A stretch of 64,000 nt of DNA, from NCBI RefSeq assembly GCF_028765165.1, contig NZ_JARADB010000004.1, positions 1 to 64,000 on the forward strand, read 5' to 3'. The translations under genes were made by a program, and so were the position numbers. Positions within the stretch are counted from its first letter, which is position 1. Every line of letters starts with the position of its first letter. Source of the stretch: Paenibacillus sp. MAHUQ-63 (GTDB lineage: Bacteria; Bacillota; Bacilli; Paenibacillales; NBRC-103111). Shown piece after piece: positions 1 to 9,184 of the stretch. Below the pieces are notes generated by a model. The model was given only the letters and a program-made list of their open reading frames with translations. It had not been told where the DNA came from and ran no database searches.

Positions 1-375
1 GCCGCCGGAGCAGCCGCAGGCGCTGGCGCCGGTGCGGGCGCCGCGCCGGGGACCGGCAGCGCACCCGGGGCCGGCAGCGGAGCCGGCGGCACGCAGGGCG
101 GGACGGGCGCCGGCTCGCGCGGCCTGGTGACGACGCCGCGCGAACGGTTTGGCACCGGCGGCACATACGCCGACGGGGGCCCGACGCGCGGCAGCGGCGG
201 CGAAGTGAGCCAAGGCGGCTCTGCGCCCGCTCTGGACGGGGCATCGCGGCCGTACGAGGACGTCTACGCCGATTATGCAGCGGAGGCGTCGAGCGCCTTG
301 AACCGCTCGGAGCTGCCGCAGCATATGCAAAATTTGGTGCGGGACTATTTCCTCGAAATTCAACCGCAGCGTTAG
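1..375 (+). CDS. C-terminal end of a Gly/Ala-rich protein, cut by the window edge
   Basis: The frame is open from base 1 to the TAG at 373-375, so this is the tail of a longer gene whose start lies outside the window. Bases 1-126 encode a low-complexity run of Ala, Gly and a few Pro, Ser and Thr. After that comes a more ordinary acidic segment ending in a short conserved-looking helix (QNLVRDYF). I recall similar short endings in membrane proteins encoded next to MoxR/DUF58/VWA genes, but cannot assign a family from this fragment. The gene stops 39 bases before the MoxR ATPase gene and reads the same way, so it is probably the first visible member of that operon. The GC-rich tail may be a flexible linker. 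Confidence 0.6.
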   Translation, partial: AAGAAAGAGAGAGAAPGTGSAPGAGSGAGGTQGGTGAGSRGLVTTPRERFGTGGTYADGGPTRGSGGEVSQGGSAPALDGASRPYEDVYADYAAEASSALNRSELPQHMQNLVRDYFLEIQPQR

Positions 376-414
376 ACAGAAAGGTTAGAGGATACTGGAG
401 GGAGAGCGGAACGG

Positions 415-1404
415 ATGGTCGAATCGAAGGAGCAATTGGAAGCGTGGGGTGCGGCGGTTGCCCGCATGAAAGAACAAATCGGACGCGTCATCGTCGGTCA
501 GGAAGAAGTTGTCGAGCAGCTGCTCTGGTGCATCTTTGCCGGAGGTCACGCGCTGCTTGAAGGCATCCCCGGGCTCGGCAAGACAATGCTCGTCAAAACG
601 ATCGCGGATACGGTCGACCTCAGCTTCGCCCGCATTCAGTTCACGCCGGACTTGATGCCGGCCGATATTACGGGCACGAATGTCATTCAATTCGGAGCGC
701 AGGGCGAAACTTCGTATAAATTTCAAAAAGGTCCTCTATTCGGCCATCTTGTGCTGGCCGATGAGATCAACCGGGCTACGCCGAAAACACAGAGCGCCCT
801 GCTGGAAGCGATGCAGGAGAAAACCGTAACGGTTGGCACGGAAACCTACTCGCTGCCTTCGCCTTTCTTCGTGCTGGCAACGCAGAATCCGTTGGAACAG
901 GAGGGGACGTACCCGCTGCCGGAAGCGCAGCTGGACCGGTTTTTGCTCAAAATTCACGTTACCTATCCGACGAAGCAGGAGCTGAAAGAAATCGTGCTGC
1001 GCACGACCTCCGCACAGACCCTCCAAGCGGATAAGGTGGCGGACGGGGAATTGATCCTGCACATTCAGCAGGGGCTGAAGCATATTCTTGTGGCCGAAGA
1101 TGTTCTGGACCATGCGGTCGAGCTGCTGCTGAGCACTCATCCCGATGAGCCGGCGGCGCCCGAAGATGTTAAGCGGTACGTCCGTTTCGGTGCGGGGCCT
1201 CGCGGCGTGCAAGCGATGATCGCCGTGGCCAAAGTAAGAGCCTTCCTGGCAGGCAGGTTTCATGTGTCCAGGCAGGATCTTCATGCGGCAGCCGTCCCGG
1301 CGCTGAGGCACCGCTTGTTTCTGAACTTCGAAGGCCAGGCGATGGGCATATCGCCGGATGCGATTATCGCTTCGGTCATTCGATCGATGGAGCAGAACCG
1401 ATGA
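415..1404 (+). CDS. MoxR-family AAA+ ATPase
   Basis: This 329-residue protein has the usual length and architecture of MoxR ATPases, which act as chaperone-like motors on partner proteins carrying VWA domains. Walker A is GIPGLGKT at residues 50-57, Walker B is the LVLADEINR stretch at 112-120, and a sensor-1 ATQNP lies at 155-159. An AAA lid-like C-terminus follows. The ATG is preceded by a GGAGGG ribosome site. The last four bases overlap the start of the DUF58 gene (ATGA), so the two are probably translationally coupled. Neighbouring VWA genes fit the common MoxR-DUF58-BatA arrangement. The family is certain; its cellular target here is unknown. Confidence 0.95.
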   Translation: MVESKEQLEAWGAAVARMKEQIGRVIVGQEEVVEQLLWCIFAGGHALLEGIPGLGKTMLVKTIADTVDLSFARIQFTPDLMPADITGTNVIQFGAQGETSYKFQKGPLFGHLVLADEINRATPKTQSALLEAMQEKTVTVGTETYSLPSPFFVLATQNPLEQEGTYPLPEAQLDRFLLKIHVTYPTKQELKEIVLRTTSAQTLQADKVADGELILHIQQGLKHILVAEDVLDHAVELLLSTHPDEPAAPEDVKRYVRFGAGPRGVQAMIAVAKVRAFLAGRFHVSRQDLHAAAVPALRHRLFLNFEGQAMGISPDAIIASVIRSMEQNR

Positions 1405-2312
1405 ACGGCGGCAACGATTTGCTTGAGCCTGCGCTGATGCGGCGCCTGGATCAGCTGGCTATTGCAGCCAAGAACCGGATCAGGGGCACGATGCAGGGAA
1501 GAAGGAGGTCGAAGGATATGGGGTCGTCGCTGGAATTCGCCGATTACCGGTTGTACACGCCTGGCGACGATACGCGCCAATTGGATTGGCATGCTTACGG
1601 ACGGACGGGCAAGCCGTTCATTAAGCTCTTTATGGATGAACAGGAGCTGCAGGTTAACCTGTGGCTGGATGCCTCCGAATCGATGAACTTCGGCGGCCGG
1701 GCGATGGATCGTGCACGTGCCGGCACGAAGTGGGACTATGCTTTGCAATTAGCTGCGGGCATCGGTTACTTATCGCTGGGGCGGTATGACCGGGTTAGCG
1801 CAGGTGCATTTGCGACAGTCATGACGAAGCAGTTGAGGCCTCTCCGCGGCAAAGGGTCTGCTCTACGGCTGTTTGAATTTTTGGGCAGTTGTTCAGCGCA
1901 AGGCCCGGGAGATATCGGTGCGGTGTTCCGGAATGGTGCCGTTCTGCCGCGCCAGCCCGGGATGACCTGGCTATTCTCGGATTTTTTGTACGAGGACGGG
2001 GTGGAAGAAGCCTTGAAATATTTGCTGGCTGCGAAACAGGAAGTGGTTGTTGTGCAGGTGCTCGCCCGCGAAGAGCTAAGTCCCGGTCTCTCCGGAGAGC
2101 TGCGGCTCATTGACAGCGAATCCGGGGAGGCGAGGGAAGTGGCCATGAGCGGCAAAGTGCTGCAGGCGTACAGCGAAGCCGCCCAAGCGTATATTCAATC
2201 CTTAAGAGCATTCTGCCATGGGCGCGGTATCACCTATTTGCTTGCCGTCACGGATGTGCCTGTCAGTGATTTCCTGCTTGGGGAGCTTCGCCGCAGCGGA
2301 TTGGTCCGCTAA
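1401..2312 (+). CDS. DUF58 domain protein (VWA-like partner of MoxR)
   Basis: A 303-residue cytosolic protein. Near residues 40-60 it shows the DUF58 signature: an F-A-D-Y-R-x-Y segment, then GDDTRQLDW and a downstream GRTGKPFIKLF. This is followed by a VWA-like strand with LDASESM, an imperfect metal-site motif of the DxSxS type. DUF58 proteins are nearly always encoded directly after MoxR and are thought to work with it; the biochemical role is not established. The start codon overlaps the moxR stop by four bases. The stop lies five bases before the stop of the convergent MFS gene, and both sit inside a 9-bp inverted repeat. Confidence 0.92.
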   Translation: MNGGNDLLEPALMRRLDQLAIAAKNRIRGTMQGRRRSKDMGSSLEFADYRLYTPGDDTRQLDWHAYGRTGKPFIKLFMDEQELQVNLWLDASESMNFGGRAMDRARAGTKWDYALQLAAGIGYLSLGRYDRVSAGAFATVMTKQLRPLRGKGSALRLFEFLGSCSAQGPGDIGAVFRNGAVLPRQPGMTWLFSDFLYEDGVEEALKYLLAAKQEVVVVQVLAREELSPGLSGELRLIDSESGEAREVAMSGKVLQAYSEAAQAYIQSLRAFCHGRGITYLLAVTDVPVSDFLLGELRRSGLVR

Positions 2313-2328
2313 AGTTTCACCGCTGCGG
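2291..2328. repeat. Inverted repeat spanning two convergent stop codons
   Basis: CCGCAGCGG at 2291-2299 is exactly complementary to CCGCTGCGG at 2320-2328, leaving a 20-base loop that contains the DUF58 stop and the end of the MFS gene. There is no T-run on either side, so it does not look like an ordinary intrinsic terminator. It may still slow or stop convergent transcription. Confidence 0.5.
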
Positions 2329-3525
2329 AAGAGGCATGCTGCGCTGCGCTTGCCAGAAGCTCCAACCGTAAATGATCAGGAAGATGACGATGAGTACAGT
2401 CGAGCAGCGGTACATAAGCGCATAGCTGCCCGTGATGTTAGCGAATGCTCCTAACACCATGGCGCCAAGTCCGATGCCAAGATCGTTGGCGGAGAAGAAA
2501 GTGCCGCTAGCGGCACCGCGCCGGTCCGGCGCTGCACGCGCGATGGTCCAAGCCTGCAAGGCCGGCTGCAAGGAACCGAAGCCTACGCCGTAGCACAGCG
2601 CCGCGATGGCGAGACTCAATTCCGAATGCGCGTAGGAGAGGAGCAGCAGTCCGCTGATAGTGAACAAAGCTCCCAGCAGCAGTACCCACACGGGACCTTT
2701 GCGATCGAAGAGCACCCCGGTTATCGGTCTCACGATCAACACCATAGCGGCATTACATAGGAAAAACCAGCCGACATTCGAAATGCCGGCTTCATGACCG
2801 TAAAGCGTGATGAAGGTCACGATGCCTCCATAGCAGATGGCGGTGAACAGCAGCATAACCGAAGGGAGAATGGCAGACCGCTCCCACAAACGGTCGATAA
2901 GCTTCGGACGTTGTGCCTGTTTACGGGGAGACACGGGCTTCTCATAGGAAATAAACAGTGAGCTGAACAAAGAAAGAAGTGCCAGCAGCGTGGAAATTAG
3001 CAGCACGCGATGGAAGCTGAAGGTTTGCATCAGCCATAATCCCGTCAGCGGGGCCAGCGCCATGGCAAACGTATTGGAGAGGCCGTAATAGCCCATGCCT
3101 TCGCCTCTTCGTTCAGGCGGAATGATGTCTGCGATGACCGTCCCTAAGGATGTGGTCGACATTCCCCATCCGATGCCATGGACGAAGCGGGCGGCTAAGA
3201 TAAGCGCCACAACGGCCATATATGAATAACCGGCGATCGTCAGCGTACAGATGGCGAGACCGACAAGCAGTACATGTTTGCGTCCCAGCAAATCCAGCGC
3301 CCTTCCGGCAAACGGCCGGGTGATGAGCGATGATATCGTGAAAATGCCAATCACTAGCCCTACCTGCATATCGTTTCCACCTAATTGCGCTACGTGCGTA
3401 GGGATCGTCGGGATCAGCATTTGGAAGCTGAAAAAGAGCAGCAAATTCGATAGCGAAGTGATGAGAAAAGCTTTGGTCCAAAGCGGCTTACGCTTTTTTC
3501 TTTCATTTAGAGATAAAGATTCCAT
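2317..3525 (-). CDS. MFS transporter, probable drug or metabolite exporter
   Basis: A 402-residue protein with about twelve hydrophobic segments, the typical size of MFS_1 exporters. After the first helices comes a loop with a variant of the MFS motif A (GRALDLLGRKHV, around residues 72-83). The second half repeats it as GVLFDRKGPVWV, as expected from the internal duplication. The start is an ATG preceded by GGAGG. It lies on the opposite strand, splitting the MoxR/DUF58 pair from the two VWA genes, and ends five bases from the DUF58 stop. The substrate cannot be read from sequence. Insertion of this gene into a previously continuous operon is an inference from common gene order. Confidence 0.88.
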   Translation of the reverse strand: MESLSLNERKKRKPLWTKAFLITSLSNLLLFFSFQMLIPTIPTHVAQLGGNDMQVGLVIGIFTISSLITRPFAGRALDLLGRKHVLLVGLAICTLTIAGYSYMAVVALILAARFVHGIGWGMSTTSLGTVIADIIPPERRGEGMGYYGLSNTFAMALAPLTGLWLMQTFSFHRVLLISTLLALLSLFSSLFISYEKPVSPRKQAQRPKLIDRLWERSAILPSVMLLFTAICYGGIVTFITLYGHEAGISNVGWFFLCNAAMVLIVRPITGVLFDRKGPVWVLLLGALFTISGLLLLSYAHSELSLAIAALCYGVGFGSLQPALQAWTIARAAPDRRGAASGTFFSANDLGIGLGAMVLGAFANITGSYALMYRCSTVLIVIFLIIYGWSFWQAQRSMPLPQR

Positions 3526-3666
3526 GGTACCTCCCTAGTTGGACATAGGCAAACCTGTTAGACAGGGGAAAACTGAATGACACGACTGTTTCGTAGTATA
3601 TCCAATGTCAAACAGCCTGACGCATGTTCACTGCGAACGATTAACGCTACGGAAAGGTGAGCAATT

Positions 3667-5649
3667 ATGCAATTCGCAACGTTAAGCGGCCTATGGTTCG
3701 CGCTTGCAATCCCGATCATCATCCTGCTGTATCTGCTCAAAAGGCGGTATGCCGATACGGAAGTCTCCAGCCATATGCTTTGGCGGCGCGTGCTTCGCGA
3801 ACAGGAAGCCACCCGTCCGTGGCAGCGTCTCCGCCGCCAAGCGCTGCTGCTCCTTCAGCTGCTTGCCGCAGCGCTGCTCGTCGTGGCGTTGATGCAGCCG
3901 TTCGTTCGGGGCCAACAGACGGCGAAGGCTCATATTTTTTTCGTTATTGACGCTTCGGCCAGCATGCAGGCGGTAACCGAACAAGGATCGACTCGGCTGG
4001 AGCAAGCGAAGCGGCATCTGATGGCCTATGTTCGCAATGAAGCCAGTCATCGGATGTATTCCTTGCTCGTCATGAAAGATCAACCGGAGTTGCTGGTACA
4101 AAGGGAAACGGATGTATCTGCACTTCAATCGGCGCTTGATAAAGTAACGCCTTTCTATGGCAGATCCAATGTCCAGGAATCCCTGTCCTTAGCCTCAGCC
4201 CTGACGCGAGAGGACCCTGACGGCGAGGTGCGCATTTATACGGACGCCCAGTGGGCGGAGCAGCCGGAAGAGCTGGTATTTTCAGTTCCGTTTCAGGTGG
4301 TTGGTCTGCAGGAGTTCCAAGCCGATCAGGTGCGGGAAGAAGAGGCGCCGATCAATGTATCAATTGCCCAGTTCGGGGTTAAAAGTGCCGACGCGGATAC
4401 CCATCGGGCGGTTGCCGTTCTGAAAAATTGGGGAAATCGCAGCACGGACATCGAACTCCGTCTTTACGGCGATTCGCAGGTCCTTCGCTCCGGCGCCTAC
4501 AAGCTGCAAGCGGGAGAGCAGCATACGGTCTTTTTCGACAAGCTGGCTTATGCCGGCCGCTATCGGCTTGAACTCGGAACAACCGATGCCTTGCAAGCTG
4601 ACAACGCCGCAAACGCTTTTCCCGAAGGGACGGGGCGAACGCAAATTACCTATGTAGGCGAAGGCAATCTGTTTTTGCAGAAAGCGCTTCTTTTGGCGAA
4701 AACCGATGTCCTGCAAATTCAACGAAGCGATGACGGTACGTATCCGGTGCCAACCGTCCCCCCTGACATCATCGTGCTGGACGGAATTGACGATTCGGCG
4801 CTGCAATCGCCGTCATGGAAGAAACTTCTGGCATCAAAGCCTCTGTGGAGGTTTGCTTCTTCCGCCCACGCAACTTCGAATCTAGCTTCCGAACGAAAGT
4901 TCGAGATTGCGGACCATCCTGTTACACGTTATATCTCCATGCAAGACGTTACCTTGGCACATGCGTACAATCGGAAACTTGCACCTTGGGAGAAAGTGCT
5001 TGTTTCCGCTGCGGGGATTCCGCTTATTGCGGCAGGCACCGAAGACGGCGTGGCAAGGATTTCGTTTGCTTTTCCGTTGGCGCAGTCAGACTTGGCTCTC
5101 CGCTCAGAGTTTCCTATTCTCGTGCAAAATACAATCACATGGTTGAATCAACAGCATGGGGGTCAGTTGGGCCGGGTCGTGGCAGGTGAACGCATCGATG
5201 TTAATTTCCATCCGCAGGCTGTGAAAGCGACTTGGACGCCGGAAACGGATGTCGCTGGTACAAACGCTGGAACTAATGCTGGAGGAACTAACGCTGGCAC
5301 TAACGTCGGCGCTGGCGCCCCCGCAGAGCAGGCGGAGCTTCTGAATCATAGCTTGGCTGCGAGGCAGCCTGTACCGAAGCTTCCGGGTCTATATACTTTG
5401 AAGGAATATGACGAGTCAGGCAATCAAGTTCAGGAGAGACAGCTGGAAGTCGTCATGGACGCAAGAGAATCGAATGTGAACGGGAAGGCGGAGCTTAAGC
5501 TCCGCTATGCAGGTGAAGCGGAGGATCATCACCGGCCGGACGGTGCGGATACGACAGGAGCCTCTTCTCTCGTTCCATGGATCGTTGTTGCGCTGCTGTT
5601 GCTGTTAACCGTGGAATGGGAGGTGTACCGGCGTGGGTATTCAGCTTGA
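3667..5649 (+). CDS. BatA-like membrane protein with a VWA domain
   Basis: 660 residues. The N-terminus matches the BatA-type membrane module: two hydrophobic segments (about 10-25 and 60-78) around a basic loop with ADTEVSSHMLWRR. A VWA domain follows with a complete metal-site start DASAS at 95-99. The middle is extracellular-looking, and a final transmembrane helix lies at about 633-652. Residues about 530-550 are a short Gly-Thr-Asn-Ala repeat. The family is usually encoded with MoxR and DUF58; Bat proteins are linked to stress tolerance in some bacteria, but the function in Firmicutes is not established. An AAGGTGAG-like ribosome site precedes the ATG. The 3' end overlaps the next gene by 17 bases. 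Confidence 0.88.
   Translation: MQFATLSGLWFALAIPIIILLYLLKRRYADTEVSSHMLWRRVLREQEATRPWQRLRRQALLLLQLLAAALLVVALMQPFVRGQQTAKAHIFFVIDASASMQAVTEQGSTRLEQAKRHLMAYVRNEASHRMYSLLVMKDQPELLVQRETDVSALQSALDKVTPFYGRSNVQESLSLASALTREDPDGEVRIYTDAQWAEQPEELVFSVPFQVVGLQEFQADQVREEEAPINVSIAQFGVKSADADTHRAVAVLKNWGNRSTDIELRLYGDSQVLRSGAYKLQAGEQHTVFFDKLAYAGRYRLELGTTDALQADNAANAFPEGTGRTQITYVGEGNLFLQKALLLAKTDVLQIQRSDDGTYPVPTVPPDIIVLDGIDDSALQSPSWKKLLASKPLWRFASSAHATSNLASERKFEIADHPVTRYISMQDVTLAHAYNRKLAPWEKVLVSAAGIPLIAAGTEDGVARISFAFPLAQSDLALRSEFPILVQNTITWLNQQHGGQLGRVVAGERIDVNFHPQAVKATWTPETDVAGTNAGTNAGGTNAGTNVGAGAPAEQAELLNHSLAARQPVPKLPGLYTLKEYDESGNQVQERQLEVVMDARESNVNGKAELKLRYAGEAEDHHRPDGADTTGASSLVPWIVVALLLLLTVEWEVYRRGYSA
5254..5316 (+). 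repeat. In-frame tandem repeat encoding Gly-Thr-Asn-Ala units
   Basis: A roughly 12-15-base unit is repeated about four times inside the BatA-like gene, giving GTNA, GTNAG, GTNA and GTNV in succession. The copies differ at third positions, so the repeat is not brand new. It lies in a linker between folded regions and could vary in length between strains. Confidence 0.7.
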
Positions 5650-8494
5650 TCACCCATCCATCTTATTCATGCTCTTGCTGCTCCCAGTCTATATATGGTG
5701 GTTATGGCGCAGTGGTAACCGGCTGCAAGGCATGAGGAAAAAACTCGTCATCACGCTTCGCACCGGAGTACTGCTGCTTCTTGTATTGGCGCTCTCCGGC
5801 GCGCAGCTGTATACGAGCTTGCATCACAAGAACGTCGTCTTTGCTGCCGACCTCTCGGACAGCGTGAAGCAGGAAACGGCGGGAGCGCAGTGGATACGCG
5901 ACGCCGTGAGAGGGCGCACGTCCGCAGAAGACGAGGCTGGGGTTATCTCGATGGCGCTGCAGGCTTCCGTTGAGAAGCCGCTGGATGCAAGAGACACGGA
6001 CAGCTTCCAATTCGCCTCTCCGCCGCAGCCGCAATTCTCCAATATTGCGTCCGGTTTGCAGCTCGCCTCCGGTCTTCTTGCCCAAAGGAGCGGGCGTATT
6101 GTTCTCATGTCGGACGGCGAAGAGAATGTGGGGGACCTGCTGCGCCAGGGCAGGCTGCTGCGCGATCGCGGAATTGCGGTTGACGTTCTCCCGCTGGCGG
6201 GTCAAGAACGCAAGGATGCGGCAATCGCGTCTGTGTCGGTGCCGGAGAAGCTGTTTCAAGCGGAAGCTTATACGGCCGAGGTTGCCATACGTTCCACGAC
6301 CTCGGGACCTGCGGCGCTTCGCGTGTTTGAAGACAATCAAGAGATCAGCTCGCGATCGGTTCAGCTGAATAAAGGGGAGAATCGCTTCGCTTTGCAGCTT
6401 CTTGCCAAAGAGCCGGGCTTCCACCGCTACCGGGCCGAAGTGTATATGGAAGGCGATGAGCTTTCGGCCAACAATACGCACTACGCTTTCAGCCGAGTAG
6501 AAGGTCCTCCGAAGGTGCTCATCGTTGAAGGGAAGTCCGGGACTTCCCCTAACCTTGAGGGAGCGCTGCAAGCTTCGCTCACTCCATACGAAACCGTACA
6601 GCCGGAGCTGCTTTCCAACGATTTTATGACGTACACCGGCTATGAAAGCATTATTCTGAACAATGTAGCGGCTACGCAGCTGCCGCAGCTCAAAATGGAG
6701 ATGATCGAGACAGCCGTTCGTGATTATGGCGTCGGGCTCGTGATGTTCGGAGGCGACAACAGCTATGGGCTTGGCGGTTATTTCAAAACGCCGATCGAGC
6801 GCGCGCTGCCGGTGTATATGGATTTGCGGGGGAAACGGGAAATTCCTTCGCTCGGCATCGTGCTTGTGATCGATAAGTCCGGCAGCATGTCAGGCGATAA
6901 AATGATGCTGGCCCAAGAAGCGGCGTCCCGTACGGTCGATCTGCTCAGAGAGAAGGATACGCTGGGCGTTCTGGGGTTTGATTCTTCGCCCCAATGGTAT
7001 GTGGAGCCGCAGAAGCTCAGTCGGAAGCAAGACGTCATCGCCAAGATCAATTCGATACCGGCAGACGGCGGAACGGAAATCTATACGGCGGTGGAAGAGG
7101 CTTATGCCAAGCTGTCCAAGGTGGATGCGCAGCGGAAGCATATGATTTTGCTGACGGACGGCCAATCCGCGACAACGCAAAGCTACGAGGCATTAGCGGA
7201 GCGCATGCAAAAAGATAACATCACGATGTCCACGGTCGCGATCGGTACGGATGCGGACCAGGCTCTGCTTAGCCGTATCGCGGAGCTGGCGAAGGGCAGG
7301 TATTATGCCGCCGTCGATCAAACGACGATTCCGGCGATTTTCAGCCGCGAAGCCGTACTGATCTCTCGAACGTACGTCGTCAATCAACCTTTCGTGCCAG
7401 CCATCACCGGCGGTGCGGATTGGTCCCCTCTGCTTGCCGGCGGCCTGCCTGAGCTGCAGGGGTATATCGCCACCACGCCCAAAGAAGCCGCCGAGGTGGT
7501 GCTGTCGAGTCCGGAGCCTGACCCCGTGCTTGCACGGTGGCAGTACGGTTCGGGCCGGTCAGTTGCCTGGACGAGCGACGTGACCGGCGCCTGGAGCGGC
7601 AATTGGGTGGGATGGCCGGCATTTGCTCCCCTGTTAACGGGAATGATCAAGTGGACGTTCCCGCAATTTCAAGCATCGCCGCTGGAACTTAACGGACATC
7701 TTGACGGCAGCCAGATGATGTTGGAAGCCAAGATCGGCCAGCTGGCGATGGACCAATCGGGCGGTAGCGGCGAGCTTCGGGCGACGGTGACGGATGAATC
7801 GTTAGGCACGCGGGAGATTGCCTTTACGTCGACGGCGCCTGGAGATTATTCAGCACAGCTATCTGTGGATAAGTCTGGCGTCTATTTGGCCAAAACCGAG
7901 CTGCTGGCCGGAGGCGAAGCCGAAGGGAGTTGGAAGGGCACTTCGACGACGGGGTTCGTGATCCCGTATTCGCCGGAATACCGGATCACGGACGGCTCCG
8001 GGCTCAGCAAGCTGCAGCAGCTCGCTGAGCTTACCGGCGGCCGGATGCTTTCGCTGGAGCATCCGGAAGATGTCTTCGCTTTCGCTTCCGCCGGGCAGAA
8101 GCGATACACCCCCATCAGCCATTACTTGCTGATGGCTGCTCTCGCGCTGCTGCTGCTGGACATTGCAGCGCGCCGCGTGCCTCTGCCGCCCGGCCTGCGG
8201 GCGGCAAGGTTCCGGCAGGCCCCTGACCACGCAGGGGGCCTGGCTGCTCCGGAGACGCCGCTGGGGCGTCTCCGGGAGCGCAAGCAGCTTGCGGAGCACA
8301 AGCTGCAGCGTAAGCGCGCGGCGGCGGAGGCTCCGCCGACTGCTGCGCCGGCTGCGAAGCCTGCGCCCTCAGGCACAGCGCCGGATGTGCCCGCGCCGAC
8401 TGGCGCTGAGCCGCCGAGCGGGATGCCGCCGTCCGCGCCGCCGCCGGACAGCATGAGCCGTTTGCTTGAGGCCAAACGGCGGGGACGCAAGTAG
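5633..8494 (+). CDS. Large membrane protein with two VWA domains and a glutamine-amidotransferase-like domain
   Basis: 953 residues from a GTG preceded by GGAGGTG; it overlaps the upstream gene by 17 bases. Two N-terminal helices (about 8-25 and 40-60) lead into a first VWA domain beginning DLSDS at 73-77. A beta-rich segment follows, then a class-I amidotransferase-like region (about 290-400, with VLIVEGKSG and GLVMFGGDNSYG). A second VWA domain has the classic DKSGSMSG at about 413-420. After another domain comes a helix near 820-840 and a charged, Pro/Ala-rich cytoplasmic tail. This order resembles the uncharacterised membrane-protein family found beside BatA genes (COG5426-like, from memory). 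Probably a partner of the MoxR/DUF58/BatA set; no enzyme activity should be assumed. Confidence 0.87.
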   Translation: MGIQLDHPSILFMLLLLPVYIWWLWRSGNRLQGMRKKLVITLRTGVLLLLVLALSGAQLYTSLHHKNVVFAADLSDSVKQETAGAQWIRDAVRGRTSAEDEAGVISMALQASVEKPLDARDTDSFQFASPPQPQFSNIASGLQLASGLLAQRSGRIVLMSDGEENVGDLLRQGRLLRDRGIAVDVLPLAGQERKDAAIASVSVPEKLFQAEAYTAEVAIRSTTSGPAALRVFEDNQEISSRSVQLNKGENRFALQLLAKEPGFHRYRAEVYMEGDELSANNTHYAFSRVEGPPKVLIVEGKSGTSPNLEGALQASLTPYETVQPELLSNDFMTYTGYESIILNNVAATQLPQLKMEMIETAVRDYGVGLVMFGGDNSYGLGGYFKTPIERALPVYMDLRGKREIPSLGIVLVIDKSGSMSGDKMMLAQEAASRTVDLLREKDTLGVLGFDSSPQWYVEPQKLSRKQDVIAKINSIPADGGTEIYTAVEEAYAKLSKVDAQRKHMILLTDGQSATTQSYEALAERMQKDNITMSTVAIGTDADQALLSRIAELAKGRYYAAVDQTTIPAIFSREAVLISRTYVVNQPFVPAITGGADWSPLLAGGLPELQGYIATTPKEAAEVVLSSPEPDPVLARWQYGSGRSVAWTSDVTGAWSGNWVGWPAFAPLLTGMIKWTFPQFQASPLELNGHLDGSQMMLEAKIGQLAMDQSGGSGELRATVTDESLGTREIAFTSTAPGDYSAQLSVDKSGVYLAKTELLAGGEAEGSWKGTSTTGFVIPYSPEYRITDGSGLSKLQQLAELTGGRMLSLEHPEDVFAFASAGQKRYTPISHYLLMAALALLLLDIAARRVPLPPGLRAARFRQAPDHAGGLAAPETPLGRLRERKQLAEHKLQRKRAAAEAPPTAAPAAKPAPSGTAPDVPAPTGAEPPSGMPPSAPPPDSMSRLLEAKRRGRK

Positions 8495-8510
8495 CGGGAA
8501 GGCTAGCAAT

Positions 8511-8552
8511 TTGAGGCCAGGTGCGATACACTCTATGTTGAATGGTGTCGAA
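8511..8552 (+). promoter_or_regulatory. Possible sigma-A promoter with an adjoining Spo0A-box-like heptamer
   Basis: TTGAGG at 8511 and TATGTT at 8534 are 17 bases apart. A perfect TGTCGAA (8546-8552) sits at the expected transcription start. A heptamer of this kind occurs several times by chance in 64 kb, so the Spo0A reading is weak. Confidence 0.3.
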
Positions 8553-8591
8553 CCGGACGCCGCGCTGATCATTGAATAGGAGGGAATTCGC

Positions 8592-9074
8592 ATGGCTCGT
8601 AACAGCTATTCCATCGGCATCCTGTTAATTGGCCTGGCCGTATTGCTGCTGCTCGGTAAACTAGGCGTTTTTCATTTTCTTTTCTCATTTTTCTGGCCGA
8701 TCTTTGTCCTCGGTCCGGGCTTGCTGTTTCACATTTTGTACTTTAACCGCACGTGGCCGGCAGGCGTCCTTGTCCCGGGAGGTATCCTTACGACGTACGG
8801 TTTGATGTTTTTTTTCTGCAACATATTTGGCTGGGGATCGATGGCGTACATCTGGCCGGGCTTCATTCTCGGCGTAGCCGTCGGGTTATACGAGCTTCAC
8901 TTATTTGACAGGGGGAGCGACAGAGGCGTATGGATTGCCGCTCTCGTGCTCGGCATCGTCTCCGCCGTCCTGTTCGGGATCACGCTGCTTGTTCAGCTCG
9001 GGATCTATGTAATCGCTTTGCTCCTTGTGGCAGCCGGACTTCTTATGATTTTTCGCAGGCGCAGCGGATGGTAA
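8592..9074 (+). CDS. Small polytopic membrane protein, function unknown
   Basis: 160 residues with an AGGAGGG ribosome site at ideal distance. About 70 percent is hydrophobic, forming four to six short helices. The first (residues 7-22, IGILLIGLAVLLLLGKLG) and the repeated F-W-P-I-F-V-L-G-P-G/Y-I-W-P-G-F-I-L-G pattern resemble the paired-helix modules of LiaI/LiaF and DUF5668 membrane proteins, which sense or modulate cell-envelope stress. The resemblance is one of pattern only. It stands alone between the VWA operon and typA, separated by its own possible promoter and followed by the typA promoter. Confidence 0.75.
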   Translation: MARNSYSIGILLIGLAVLLLLGKLGVFHFLFSFFWPIFVLGPGLLFHILYFNRTWPAGVLVPGGILTTYGLMFFFCNIFGWGSMAYIWPGFILGVAVGLYELHLFDRGSDRGVWIAALVLGIVSAVLFGITLLVQLGIYVIALLLVAAGLLMIFRRRSGW

Positions 9075-9142
9075 TGCAAGCGTTACGCTGGAAAGAAATG
9101 GCCCGGCCGCTTGTTAAAGTTTTATGTTGCCGTTCATTTTTC

Positions 9143-9171
9143 TTGCATAATGTCGAGAAACTGCGTATAAT
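9143..9171 (+). promoter_or_regulatory. Sigma-A promoter for typA
   Basis: TTGCAT at 9143-9148 and a perfect TATAAT at 9166-9171 are separated by exactly 17 bases. Transcription would start near 9178, leaving an 84-base leader that contains the hairpin at 9185-9211. Confidence 0.75.
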
Positions 9172-9184
9172 AAACATAAATGTC

